Source of the DNA: Gemmatimonadota bacterium
GTDB lineage: Bacteria > JBHIER01 > G020348925
DNA: 8,986 bases
Direction: 5' to 3'
Assembly (NCBI GenBank): GCA_020348925.1
Contig: CP070758.1
Coordinates: forward strand, 921,639 to 930,624
In this document: positions 1-6,621 of the stretch, one piece after another
Numbering within the stretch: the first letter of the stretch is position 1
Layout: each line of letters begins with the position of its first letter
Notes under the pieces: model-generated
The model's database searches: none
What the model was told of the DNA's origin: nothing
Seen by the model: only the letters and a program-made list of their open reading frames with translations
Made by a program: the position numbers and the translations under genes

Positions 1-3000
1 CACCGGCTCCTTGTCCCACGGCCCGTCCGGCCAGATCGTCATCCGACACCGACGCGTTTTATACCAGGTCGGCTCCGGCTCCTCAAAACAGAAATTCATG
101 TCCCGCGTCCACTCCACGACAATATTCCGAGCCCACCAATTGTGATGGTCAGGATGATGGTGATACGCACACGCACACGCCAACGTGTCAACCCCCCCAG
201 CAGGCACTGCGATGAGCTCACCACACAAAGCTCCCCCTTCCGGCGCAGTAAACAGCCCCCACGGCGCCTCGTAAAAGGCCACATTCACGAACTCATCCTC
301 ATCACACTCGTTGCGGAATATTGCCTCCACAGTGTAATCGTCACACACACACGGATACTCACCGCGGTACGGATGGCTCCACGTTATATCCGGCTCCTGA
401 ATCTCGACACATCCTGCATTGTATTCCAAACAGACCGCCACCATGTACTCATACCCATCGAAGCACTTCCAGTACCCGTTCTCACCATTCCAGATCCAGG
501 AGTAACTCTCCGAATGACCGACGTCCCCCAGAATCCTCGGCCTGTCCGCACCATCCTTCATCTTCCACACGATGTAGAAACACCGCTTGGCCGGAATCTG
601 TATACACGGACCATCACCCAACTCCACCGTCTCCCACTCCCAGTTGCCAATAAAACTGCCGGAAGGAATCATATCCAACGAATCGGCCAGCATCGGATCC
701 CCATCATAGGGATAGCACACAGGACATCCATCCTCCGGCCCCAAATAGACCCACAGATCGACCTCGCCCGGATCGTACCACTGGAACGAAACCGACGTCA
801 GCCGGGCCTCTCCACCGGGATTGTAGAATCCCACGGCGTACAGATCCTGATCCGGCAGTCCGCTCCCTTCCAGAAAATCCTCAGGATCGCCCGCCACATG
901 GTGGTCCAAGCACGTATCGCCCCAGGCCACTGCACAGGGATAGAGCCACGGATAGAAATCGACGAAAGCCCCACGGGTCTCGATCACCTCATCCCCGTGA
1001 CCCGAAGGGTTTCGGACCGCATGGTACGGACCGGTGCACGAGCACCACCAGTTGCGCTCGGCATCCACATCAAAGAAGCTGTCGTTTATCAAACCATATG
1101 TATTATTGCAGAAATAGTTATGATGGATCTCGGCTCCCTCCGAATTCATCGCCACTTCGATGCCCGTATGCCCGTCCGAAAAGGTAAAACCGTGGTTGCT
1201 TTTCCCGATGATCACATTGTCGGCATCGATGGCAATAATCGTACCCTGGCCTCCATCCACCACCAGGGTCACCTCAGGACCACCGGTCGAATAGACCTCC
1301 AGACCGTCCAGGGTGATGGTCGCATTGGTGGGATACCATCCCGGATAGACCCAGCACTCACTGCCGCTGACATTGGCAAAGGCATCGGCCAGGTTGTCAA
1401 AGCCGTTGCAGTCTTTAATAATGTCCTCACCGTACCGACCCGTACCGAGATAGGCTCCACACACTTCCACCAGCCAGTCGTCGTCCACGTAAACCACGGT
1501 GAAGATGGGGTTGGCCGTCACGGTGAAATTGCACGTGGACGTATTCCCGGCTGCGTCTGTGGCCGTGCAGGTGACGGGATGAGGATCGACGCACACCTGA
1601 AAGACAGTGCCTGACGGCGGATCGCATGCGCACGTTACGCCCGGACAGTTGTCTGTGCACACCGGAATATCCCAAGTGGCCTCAACATCGCATTCTCCCG
1701 GCGCAGCGGAGACCGTTATATCATCCGGACACTCGATTGTTGGATCCTGGTTATCCTCAATGGTCACGTCGAAGGTGCAGAAATCTGTGTTGCCGGCCGC
1801 GTCCGTGGCCGTGCACGTGACCTGCGTCGTGCCCAAGGGGAACGTACTCCCGGAAGTGGGCGCACAACTGTACGTCACACCGGGACAATTATCGTCCACA
1901 AGCGGAGTCCAGGTAACCACCGCCTCACACACATCCGGATCGGTATCCTGCACGATGTTTTCCGGACACGTAATTGTCGGCGAGGTACCATCGTCCGCCA
2001 AATCCTCTATGAAACCGACCCGCATTGTCGGCCCCGCAGCCGGGAAATCGCCAATCCATACTCCGCTGGGGGTAGCACCGTACCAGTTTGCGTTGCACGG
2101 TACCGACGTATCGCGGAAATTGTACTCGGATGAAACCCATAAATCATCCGCATCACCCCTGTTGACCTCCGCATCCAGATCGTCCGCATCTGCAACGTGC
2201 GATGTGGGGTGTTCTGCCGTTTCCACATCGACCCCTTTGTGCGCTTCATCAACATTGACATTGTTTGTACCGCTGGTGATCCAATCCTGAACTTTCGATT
2301 CATCTATGTGATAGATCACGATACCCTCATCCGGGTACGTGCCGTCCGGTGCCACCGGGGCACCGACTGACTCGTAATACGAGCTGGCCGGATGCCTATT
2401 TTCAATTAAGAAATATTCATCACTTGAATGAGACGGATCAATGAGAATATACGCCTCGGCAATTGTTTCCGCAGCGTCCACATCGTAGTAACCACATCCT
2501 GTCACCACGGTGGGATTCAGCCATCCCAACTGGATCTTGCACCAGGCGGTAAAATGTGAGAACGTCCACGAGCCCCCGCCCATGAGTCCGTACTGTCCTA
2601 TACCCTCTGAACCATCGTCTGTGTCGTACAGATCAGGCAGACCGAGATCATGACCCAACTCATGAACGTAGCTACCAATGTGTCTCTCCTCGTGGGTGTT
2701 ATTGAACTCCCCCTCAACCTCGACGCCGTCCCCGGTTACCACCGAACCAATAGTCCACCAGTGGGACGCTCCACCTTGATCTCCTGACACAATGACGAAA
2801 ATCGTCAACTCTTCATTCGTCACAGTACCGTCAGCAGGGTTTGTATCATACGGAGAAAAGTCAAAATCAGCATCAACATCCTGTATAGCCTCAGTCACCA
2901 CAGGTCTTTTGTCGGTGGTCCACTGACTCTGGTCGTATGTGGAGGGATACCAACCCAAAACATCACCCGGAATGTACGTGAAATTTCCATACGAGACCTC

Positions 3001-3351
3001 AGTGAAGTAGTCTCTCGCACTGGGCGGACTCGTATCGAAAAACCTGTCCTCAAAATAGGCAATGGTGTGAGCAGGATCAGGGGCAACGTCCGAAAGCTCC
3101 ACCAGGATAACCAATAGCTCCCGTGTTCCAGTCACAGGGACAGGGGGCGGGCCTTCAACCTCTTCCCCTATTCCGGCTTTGGCAAGTATCATATTCAGGG
3201 TTCTGTAATGCTTGGGGGGTTGTATATAATCAGGCCCTTCCAGATCTCCCAGAACAATCTTGCGATCCTTGTCCCGTTCCGAGGGTGAGACCGTCTGTGT
3301 CAGTGATAACAGCATGATCGATATGATGAACAGTACAACAATCTTATTCAT
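1..3351 (-). CDS. Secreted multidomain M6-family zinc metallopeptidase with HYR and beta-helix regions (C-terminus off window)
   Basis: I translated this frame by hand: it is open from ATG at 3351-3349 to the left edge, 1117 codons with no stop. Residues 1-20 look like a Sec signal peptide (K3, then a hydrophobic stretch I4-L17). Residues about 78-450 match M6 (immune inhibitor A-type) peptidases: a SARDYFTEVSYGNF motif at 111-124, an acidic calcium-type loop near 165-181 (DFSPYD, then DGTVTNEEL), the zinc site HELGHDLGLPD at 230-240 (ligands H230, H234, D240; catalytic E231), and a Met-turn YGLMGGGSW around M257. Two HYR domains follow (about 456-532 and 536-612), then a beta-helix region (about 615-805), then an unassigned cysteine-rich part (806-1117). 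The enzyme probably acts outside the cytoplasm on proteins. It has its own promoter in the 325-base gap after argF. GAGG lies 8 bases before the ATG and supports this start. The substrate and the C-terminal anchoring or sorting signal are unknown. Confidence 0.92.
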   Translation of the reverse strand, partial: MNKIVVLFIISIMLLSLTQTVSPSERDKDRKIVLGDLEGPDYIQPPKHYRTLNMILAKAGIGEEVEGPPPVPVTGTRELLVILVELSDVAPDPAHTIAYFEDRFFDTSPPSARDYFTEVSYGNFTYIPGDVLGWYPSTYDQSQWTTDKRPVVTEAIQDVDADFDFSPYDTNPADGTVTNEELTIFVIVSGDQGGASHWWTIGSVVTGDGVEVEGEFNNTHEERHIGSYVHELGHDLGLPDLYDTDDGSEGIGQYGLMGGGSWTFSHFTAWCKIQLGWLNPTVVTGCGYYDVDAAETIAEAYILIDPSHSSDEYFLIENRHPASSYYESVGAPVAPDGTYPDEGIVIYHIDESKVQDWITSGTNNVNVDEAHKGVDVETAEHPTSHVADADDLDAEVNRGDADDLWVSSEYNFRDTSVPCNANWYGATPSGVWIGDFPAAGPTMRVGFIEDLADDGTSPTITCPENIVQDTDPDVCEAVVTWTPLVDDNCPGVTYSCAPTSGSTFPLGTTQVTCTATDAAGNTDFCTFDVTIEDNQDPTIECPDDITVSAAPGECDVEATWDIPVCTDNCPGVTCACDPPSGTVFQVCVDPHPVTCTATDAAGNTSTCNFTVTANPIFTVVYVDDDWLVEVCGAYLGTGRYGEDIIKDCNGFDNLADAFANVSGSECWVYPGWYPTNATITLDGLEVYSTGGPEVTLVVDGGQGTIIAIDADNVIIGKSNHGFTFSDGHTGIEVAMNSEGAEIHHNYFCNNTYGLINDSFFDVDAERNWWCSCTGPYHAVRNPSGHGDEVIETRGAFVDFYPWLYPCAVAWGDTCLDHHVAGDPEDFLEGSGLPDQDLYAVGFYNPGGEARLTSVSFQWYDPGEVDLWVYLGPEDGCPVCYPYDGDPMLADSLDMIPSGSFIGNWEWETVELGDGPCIQIPAKRCFYIVWKMKDGADRPRILGDVGHSESYSWIWNGENGYWKCFDGYEYMVAVCLEYNAGCVEIQEPDITWSHPYRGEYPCVCDDYTVEAIFRNECDEDEFVNVAFYEAPWGLFTAPEGGALCGELIAVPAGGVDTLACACAYHHHPDHHNWWARNIVVEWTRDMNFCFEEPEPTWYKTRRCRMTIWPDGPWDKEPV
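937..1509 (-). other. Right-handed beta-helix (pectate-lyase/NosD-like) region of the M6 protease
   Basis: Residues about 615-805 begin with TVVYVDDDW and continue with a segment of the form 'GFDNLADAFANV...CWVYPGWYPTNATI', typical of the start of secreted parallel beta-helix domains. Short strands follow (VTLVVDGG, TIIAIDADNVIIG, TGIEVAMNSEGAEIHHNYFCNNTYGLI). The region ends with AERNWWCSCTGPYH, NPSGHGDEV and FVDFYPWL, a closing motif often seen after such helices (compare NWWG..GP...GxGD.V). No catalytic residues of a polysaccharide lyase can be assigned, so binding or scaffolding is as likely as enzymatic activity. Confidence 0.75.
1516..1746 (-). repeat. HYR domain 2 of the M6 protease
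   Basis: Residues about 536-612 repeat the HYR pattern: IECPDDI, TDNCPG at 565-570, and VTCTATDAAGN at 592-602 followed by C606. The DNA coding the TCTATDAAGN segment is close to that of copy 1, with mostly third-position differences, so the two copies arose by tandem duplication. Copy 2 has extra cysteines (564, 573 and 586), which copy 1 lacks. Confidence 0.85.
1756..1986 (-). repeat. HYR domain 1 of the M6 protease
   Basis: Residues about 456-532 form a HYR (hyalin repeat) domain, an Ig-like beta-sandwich found in extracellular adhesive proteins. Visible marks are ITCPENI at the start, DDNCPG at 485-490, and VTCTATDAAGN at 510-520 followed by C524. Six cysteines (461, 474, 488, 495, 512, 524) fit disulfide-stabilised HYR folds. 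It is the first of two tandem copies and probably acts as a spacer or binding module rather than in catalysis. Confidence 0.85.
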
Positions 3352-3379
3352 GGTTGTAACCTCATTTAAAAAATCCTTT

Positions 3380-3407
3380 GAGGTTCAAAATGTTCACTTT
3401 GAACCTC
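3380..3407 (-). promoter_or_regulatory. Perfect inverted repeat in the leader of the M6 protease gene
   Basis: Arms GAGGTTCAAA (3380-3389) and TTTGAACCTC (3398-3407) are perfectly complementary over 10 bp around an 8-base loop. On the minus strand the element lies 28 bases upstream of the ATG and downstream of the predicted promoter, so it would be transcribed. A run of six T residues follows a few bases after the second arm. It could be a repressor operator, an RNA hairpin affecting translation or stability, or an attenuator. The sequence cannot decide among these. Confidence 0.6.
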
Positions 3408-3481
3408 TTTCTCCTCATCTCTCTTTTCCCCAAACCCAAAACAAACCATTGACATTTCAGACATGTTATCTTTCTCTGTCC

Positions 3482-3509
3482 AATATATCATTGGTAAAAT
3501 TTTTGTCAA
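3482..3509 (-). promoter_or_regulatory. Predicted sigma-70-type promoter for the M6 protease gene
   Basis: On the minus strand a perfect TTGACA (-35, 3509-3504) is followed after 16 bases by TATATT (-10, 3487-3482). Transcription would start near 3475, giving a leader of about 125 bases before the protease ATG at 3351. It lies in the gap after argF, which supports separate transcription of the protease. The call rests on sequence match alone. Confidence 0.6.
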
Positions 3510-3544
3510 GTTCTAAATGGGGATTCCCTTGGATCCTCCGAGAG

Positions 3545-3583
3545 CTCTTCTTCGGTCCCTCTTCTTCGCTCAGAACAGGTTCT
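3545..3583. repeat. Short direct and inverted repeats, possible dispersed intergenic repeat
   Basis: CTCTTCTTCG occurs at 3545-3554 and again at 3559-3568, a 14-base period. Directly after it AGAAC (3572-3576) and GTTCT (3579-3583) form an inverted repeat with a 2-base centre. The block TTCGCTCAGAACAGGTTC resembles short dispersed intergenic repeats seen in many bacterial genomes. Only one copy is visible in this window, so its repeat status in the genome is inferred. Confidence 0.35.
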
Positions 3584-3676
3584 TCGACTTTGAAACCTTC
3601 GAGACGGTTACACTTATCTCTTTCAGCAAACCATTCTTCTCAACGGAGCGCAAGCGCTTTTTCACCCGTCACCACC

Positions 3677-4588
3677 TCAACCCATGAGTATGGCCATGAT
3701 CGCTTTCTGTATGTGGAGACGGTTTTCCGCCTGGTCGAAGACAATCGAATGTGGACCGTCCATCACCTCATCCGTAATCTCTTCACCCCGGTGAGCCGGC
3801 AGACAGTGCATGACTTTCACGCCCTTCCTGGCCAAACCGACCAACCGATCGTTCACCTGGAAGTCCTGAAACCTCGCCGCTCTCTCCTCCTGTTCCGCTT
3901 CATGTCCCATACTGGTCCAGACGTCGGTGTAGATCACGTCGGCTCCCTTCACGGCCTCTTGTGGATCATGGAGGACTCTGATCTCGCTCGTGCCGCAATG
4001 CTCAGCGGTTTTCAAGACGTCAGGATCAGGATCATATCCCTCGGGAACGGCCAGGTGGAGCACCATGGGAATTTTGGACGCGAGGTTGATCCACGAATTG
4101 GCCACATTATTGCCGTCGCCAACCCAGGCCACTTTCAGGTCATCCAAAGTTTCACGATGCTCCCAGATTGTGAGGATATCCCCCATGACCTGACACGGAT
4201 GGAAAAGATCATCCAGACCATTGATAACCGGCACCGTGGCGTATCGGGCCAACTCCAACATATGGCTATGGGCAAAGAGTCTGGCCATGAGCCCATTACA
4301 ATACCGCGAGAGGACTCTGGCCACATCGGCCACTGATTCCCGTTCCCCGATCCGAATCTCATTCGGTGAGAGGTAGAGGGCTGTGCCTCCCAACTGGTAC
4401 ATACCCACCTCAAAGGAGACCCGCGTACGGAGGGATGGTTTCTGAAAGATCATGGTCAATGTCTGTCCGGCCAGTGGCGTATGGGGTTCTCCCTTCTGTG
4501 TCTTGGCTTTTATTTCCTTGGCCGTGTGCAGCAGGTTCCAAACTTCGTCGGCAGAAAGATCCGCAATTGATACAAAATCTTTTTTCAC
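3677..4588 (-). CDS. argF: Ornithine carbamoyltransferase
   Basis: This 303-residue cytosolic enzyme makes citrulline from ornithine and carbamoyl phosphate in arginine synthesis; the length is normal for the family. The carbamoyl-phosphate loop is KPSLRTR at 50-56 and HPCQ is at 130-133. WVGDGNNVANS at 155-165 opens the second domain. The ornithine-side motifs are D222-VWTSMG-228 and HCLPAHRG at 261-268. The SMG and HCLPA motifs favour ornithine over aspartate as substrate; a putrescine or acetylornithine variant is less likely. The start is GTG at 4588-4586, because a strong Shine-Dalgarno sequence lies 6 bases before it and an in-frame TAA lies just upstream. It follows hslU by 94 bases on the same strand. 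No other arginine gene is in the window. Confidence 0.95.
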   Translation of the reverse strand: MKKDFVSIADLSADEVWNLLHTAKEIKAKTQKGEPHTPLAGQTLTMIFQKPSLRTRVSFEVGMYQLGGTALYLSPNEIRIGERESVADVARVLSRYCNGLMARLFAHSHMLELARYATVPVINGLDDLFHPCQVMGDILTIWEHRETLDDLKVAWVGDGNNVANSWINLASKIPMVLHLAVPEGYDPDPDVLKTAEHCGTSEIRVLHDPQEAVKGADVIYTDVWTSMGHEAEQEERAARFQDFQVNDRLVGLARKGVKVMHCLPAHRGEEITDEVMDGPHSIVFDQAENRLHIQKAIMAILMG

Positions 4589-4594
4589 TCTATG

Positions 4595-4600
4595 CTCCTT
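4595..4600 (-). promoter_or_regulatory. Shine-Dalgarno sequence fixing the GTG start of argF
   Basis: AAGGAG on the minus strand stands 6 bases before GTG at 4588-4586. No ATG of the same frame lies nearby upstream, and a TAA in frame precedes it, so this site decides the non-ATG start. Confidence 0.8.
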
Positions 4601-4624
4601 GCTTTAAGTCCCAGTGTGAGAATG

Positions 4625-4637
4625 TTCGATTGTCGAA
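4625..4637. promoter_or_regulatory. Small palindrome between hslU and argF
   Basis: TTCGA (4625-4629), a 3-base centre, and TCGAA (4633-4637) form a perfect 13-base inverted repeat in the 94-base gap, 37 bases before the argF start. It could be a regulator site. It does not match the classical ARG box well, and no clear promoter accompanies it, so chance is possible. Confidence 0.25.
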
Positions 4638-4682
4638 GGGTGAAGAGGTGCCGTTTTTCAACGTGCGGAATACAAATACTTT

Positions 4683-6053
4683 TCAGAGAATATACCGACT
4701 GAGATCTTCATCTTCGATGATATCCTGGAGCGTTTCATTGACCATCGCCCGGGTCACGCGTATCCTTTTTCGCTTCGAGTCAGGAACCGAGAAGAGGATA
4801 TCCTCCAGCAGAGTTGTCAGAATGGTGTGGAGCCGGCGCGCTCCGATATTTTCCATGCGCTCATTCACGATGGTCGCTGTCTCGGCGACCTCTTCGATGG
4901 CCTCGTCGGTGAACTGTATGTGGACTCCCTCCGTTTTCAGGAGCGCCGTGTATTGCTTCAACAAGGCATTCCTCGGCTCGGTCAGAATGCGGATAAAATC
5001 CTGCGCCGTCAATCGGCCCAATTCGACCCGAATGGGGAACCGGCCTTGAAGTTCGGGGACGAGATCGGATGGTTTCGAAACGCTGAAGGCACCGGCGGCG
5101 ATGAAGAGGATATGATCTGTTCGCACGAGTCCATATTTCGTGGCCACGCTCGTACCCTCAACGATGGGCAGGATATCTCTCTGGACACCCTCTCTGGAGA
5201 CGTCCGGTCCGTGTGAGGCTTTCCCCTCCCCCGCAATCTTATCGATCTCGTCTATAAAAATGATCCCTACGTTCTCCACTCGCAGCTTCGCCTCCTGGAT
5301 CACTTCCTCCATGTCCACCAACTTCTGCGCCTCCTGCTGGGCGATCATCCGATATCCCTCTGGGACGTTCACCTGGCGACGTTTCGTTCGTTTGGGCATC
5401 ATGCCCCCGAACATCTCTTGGATATTGATCCCCATTTCCTCAATACCGATGGGCGAAAAGATCTCGACGATGGGATACCGGTCGTTTGGCATTTCCAATT
5501 CAAGGGTGCGATGGTCCAGATTGCCCTCGTGCAATTGTCGGCGAAGCCGTTCACGCGTTCTGGCATAGCGTTCCTGAGCCTCACGCTCCTTCGCAGGATC
5601 ATCGAAGTTTTCTCTTTTTTTGGGGGATGCAGGAAAAAGGAGATCGAGAATCTTCTCTTCGGCCAGCCGATTGGCTTCCTCCTGCACAGACTGTGTCCGC
5701 TCCATCTTTAACATGGTTACGGCCAAGTCCATGAGATCGCGAACCATGGATTCCACATCCCGTCCGACGTAACCCACTTCTGTGAATTTTGACGCCTCCA
5801 CTTTGACAAAAGGTGCTCCAGCCAAATTCGCCAACCGCCGGGCTATTTCGGTTTTGCCAACGCCTGTGGGCCCGATTAAGATGATATTGTTGGGCATGAT
5901 CTCGTCCCGCAGTTCGCCTTCGACTCTCTGTCGGCGCCAGCGATTTCTCAAAGCGATGGCGACCGCTTTTTTGGCCTTATCCTGACCGATAATGTATTTG
6001 TCCAGTTCGGCCACAATCTGTTTAGGCGTCAGCTGTTCGATCCGTTCAAGCAT
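4683..6053 (-). CDS. hslU: HslU, ATPase subunit of the HslUV protease
   Basis: This AAA+ unfoldase forms hexameric rings that unfold cytosolic proteins and feed them to HslV. Its 456 residues are typical. The Walker A motif is GPTGVGKT at 61-68, the pore loop GYVG at 94-97, and the intermediate (I) domain spans about 110-240 with a charged, helical stretch near 145-185. Walker B is IIFIDEID at 264-271. The ELQGRFP segment at 334-340 holds the likely arginine finger R338, and the sensor-2 motif GARRLHT is at 404-410. The C-terminus DLSRYIL is the tail that inserts into HslV to activate it, so the protein looks complete and functional. The ATG at 6053-6051 lies 2 bases after the hslV stop, indicating translational coupling. 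The name clpY is a synonym. Confidence 0.98.
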   Translation of the reverse strand: MLERIEQLTPKQIVAELDKYIIGQDKAKKAVAIALRNRWRRQRVEGELRDEIMPNNIILIGPTGVGKTEIARRLANLAGAPFVKVEASKFTEVGYVGRDVESMVRDLMDLAVTMLKMERTQSVQEEANRLAEEKILDLLFPASPKKRENFDDPAKEREAQERYARTRERLRRQLHEGNLDHRTLELEMPNDRYPIVEIFSPIGIEEMGINIQEMFGGMMPKRTKRRQVNVPEGYRMIAQQEAQKLVDMEEVIQEAKLRVENVGIIFIDEIDKIAGEGKASHGPDVSREGVQRDILPIVEGTSVATKYGLVRTDHILFIAAGAFSVSKPSDLVPELQGRFPIRVELGRLTAQDFIRILTEPRNALLKQYTALLKTEGVHIQFTDEAIEEVAETATIVNERMENIGARRLHTILTTLLEDILFSVPDSKRKRIRVTRAMVNETLQDIIEDEDLSRYIL

Positions 6054-6055
6054 AG

Positions 6056-6580
6056 CTACAGTTCTTCGATCACGATGTGGCTATTCGTGTAGACGCAAAT
6101 TGACGCCGTGATCTCCAACGCTTCCCTCACAATAACCCGGGCGTCCAAGGAGGAATATTTCAAAAGGGCTCGGGCAGCGGCAAGGGCGTACGGAGCGCCA
6201 GAGCCTATGGCCACAATGCCATCGTCCGGTTCAAGCACATCGCCACTCCCGGAAATTATGAAAATGTGTTCTTTGTCGACAACGGCCAAAAGGGCTTCGA
6301 GGCGGCGCAGATATTTGTCCGTGCGCCACGTCTTGGCAAGCTCTACGGCCGCCCGGGAAAGGTTCCCGTTGTACTTTTCAAGCTGTCCCTCCAGTTTATC
6401 GAAGAGCGTAAAGGCATCGGCTGTGGCTCCGGCAAAGCCCGCCAAGATCGTATTATTGTACATGCGGCGTATTTTATTGGCTTTTTCTTTGACAATGGTC
6501 TCGTTGAACGTCACTTGACCGTCACCGCCCAGAGCAACCTTTCCTTTATGGCTGATTCCAATGATGGTCGTCGATCTCAT
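6056..6580 (-). CDS. hslV: HslV, threonine peptidase subunit of the HslUV protease
   Basis: This is the proteasome-beta-like peptidase that degrades proteins unfolded by HslU. It has 174 residues, normal for the family. The nucleophile is expected to be Thr4 in MRSTTIIG, so a three-residue leader (Met-Arg-Ser) must be removed. Counting from Thr4 as residue 1, a lysine falls at position 33 (KANKIRR), as in the known active site. [20 protein letters not shown] and the [15 protein letters not shown] segment are family hallmarks. ATG at 6580-6578 has AAGGA 9 bases upstream. The gene lies 41 bases after xerC and 2 bases before hslU. Confidence 0.98.
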   Translation of the reverse strand: MRSTTIIGISHKGKVALGGDGQVTFNETIVKEKANKIRRMYNNTILAGFAGATADAFTLFDKLEGQLEKYNGNLSRAAVELAKTWRTDKYLRRLEALLAVVDKEHIFIISGSGDVLEPDDGIVAIGSGAPYALAAARALLKYSSLDARVIVREALEITASICVYTNSHIVIEEL

Positions 6581-6589
6581 CTTTTCCGA

Positions 6590-6594
6590 TCCTT
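6590..6594 (-). promoter_or_regulatory. Ribosome binding site of hslV, inside a possible weak hairpin
   Basis: AAGGA on the minus strand lies 9 bases before the hslV ATG. The GGATC at 6592-6588 can pair with GATCC at 6617-6613 across a 20-base loop, which would cover the site. The stem is only 5 bp, so a regulatory effect is speculative. Confidence 0.5.
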
Positions 6595-6621
6595 GTCAGT
6601 CATTCGCATCCAGGATCACGT

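Larger units (their letters stand above)
3352..3676. other. 325-base intergenic region between argF and the M6 protease gene
   Basis: No protein gene is convincing here. From the argF side it holds a short GC-rich self-complementary stretch without a T-run (3647-3658), a repeat-rich patch (3545-3583), the predicted promoter (3482-3509), a purine-rich minus-strand leader (about 3404-3431) and a perfect inverted repeat (3380-3407). No intrinsic terminator for the upstream operon is evident. Confidence 0.7.

Noticed and set aside
142-1614. 490-codon open frame on the plus strand
   Set aside because: It is codon-aligned antisense to the M6 protease gene, whose frame hardly uses TTA, CTA or TCA here, so antisense stops are rare. 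The product is rich in Arg, His, Ile and Pro with no recognisable domain, while the opposite strand reads clear HYR, beta-helix and cysteine-rich domains.
1607-2290. 227-codon open frame on the plus strand, rich in Ser, Thr and Val
   Set aside because: It is antisense to the HYR-coding part of the protease gene; its repetitive look comes from the tandem HYR copies.
3647-3658. AGCGC/GCGCT self-complementary stretch after argF as a terminator
   Set aside because: The loop would be only 2 bases, the stem is short, and no T-run follows on the minus strand.
3260-4336. 358-codon open frame on the plus strand
   Set aside because: It crosses the start of the protease gene, the intergenic region with its promoter, and most of argF in antisense. 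The product has no recognisable motif.
4660-4672. CGTT-GAAA-AACG mini-hairpin just after hslU as a terminator
   Set aside because: The stem is only 4 bp with no T-run in the minus-strand direction; chance is likely.
4366-5049. 227-codon open frame on the plus strand
   Set aside because: It is antisense to the start of argF and the end of hslU, both well supported by motifs.
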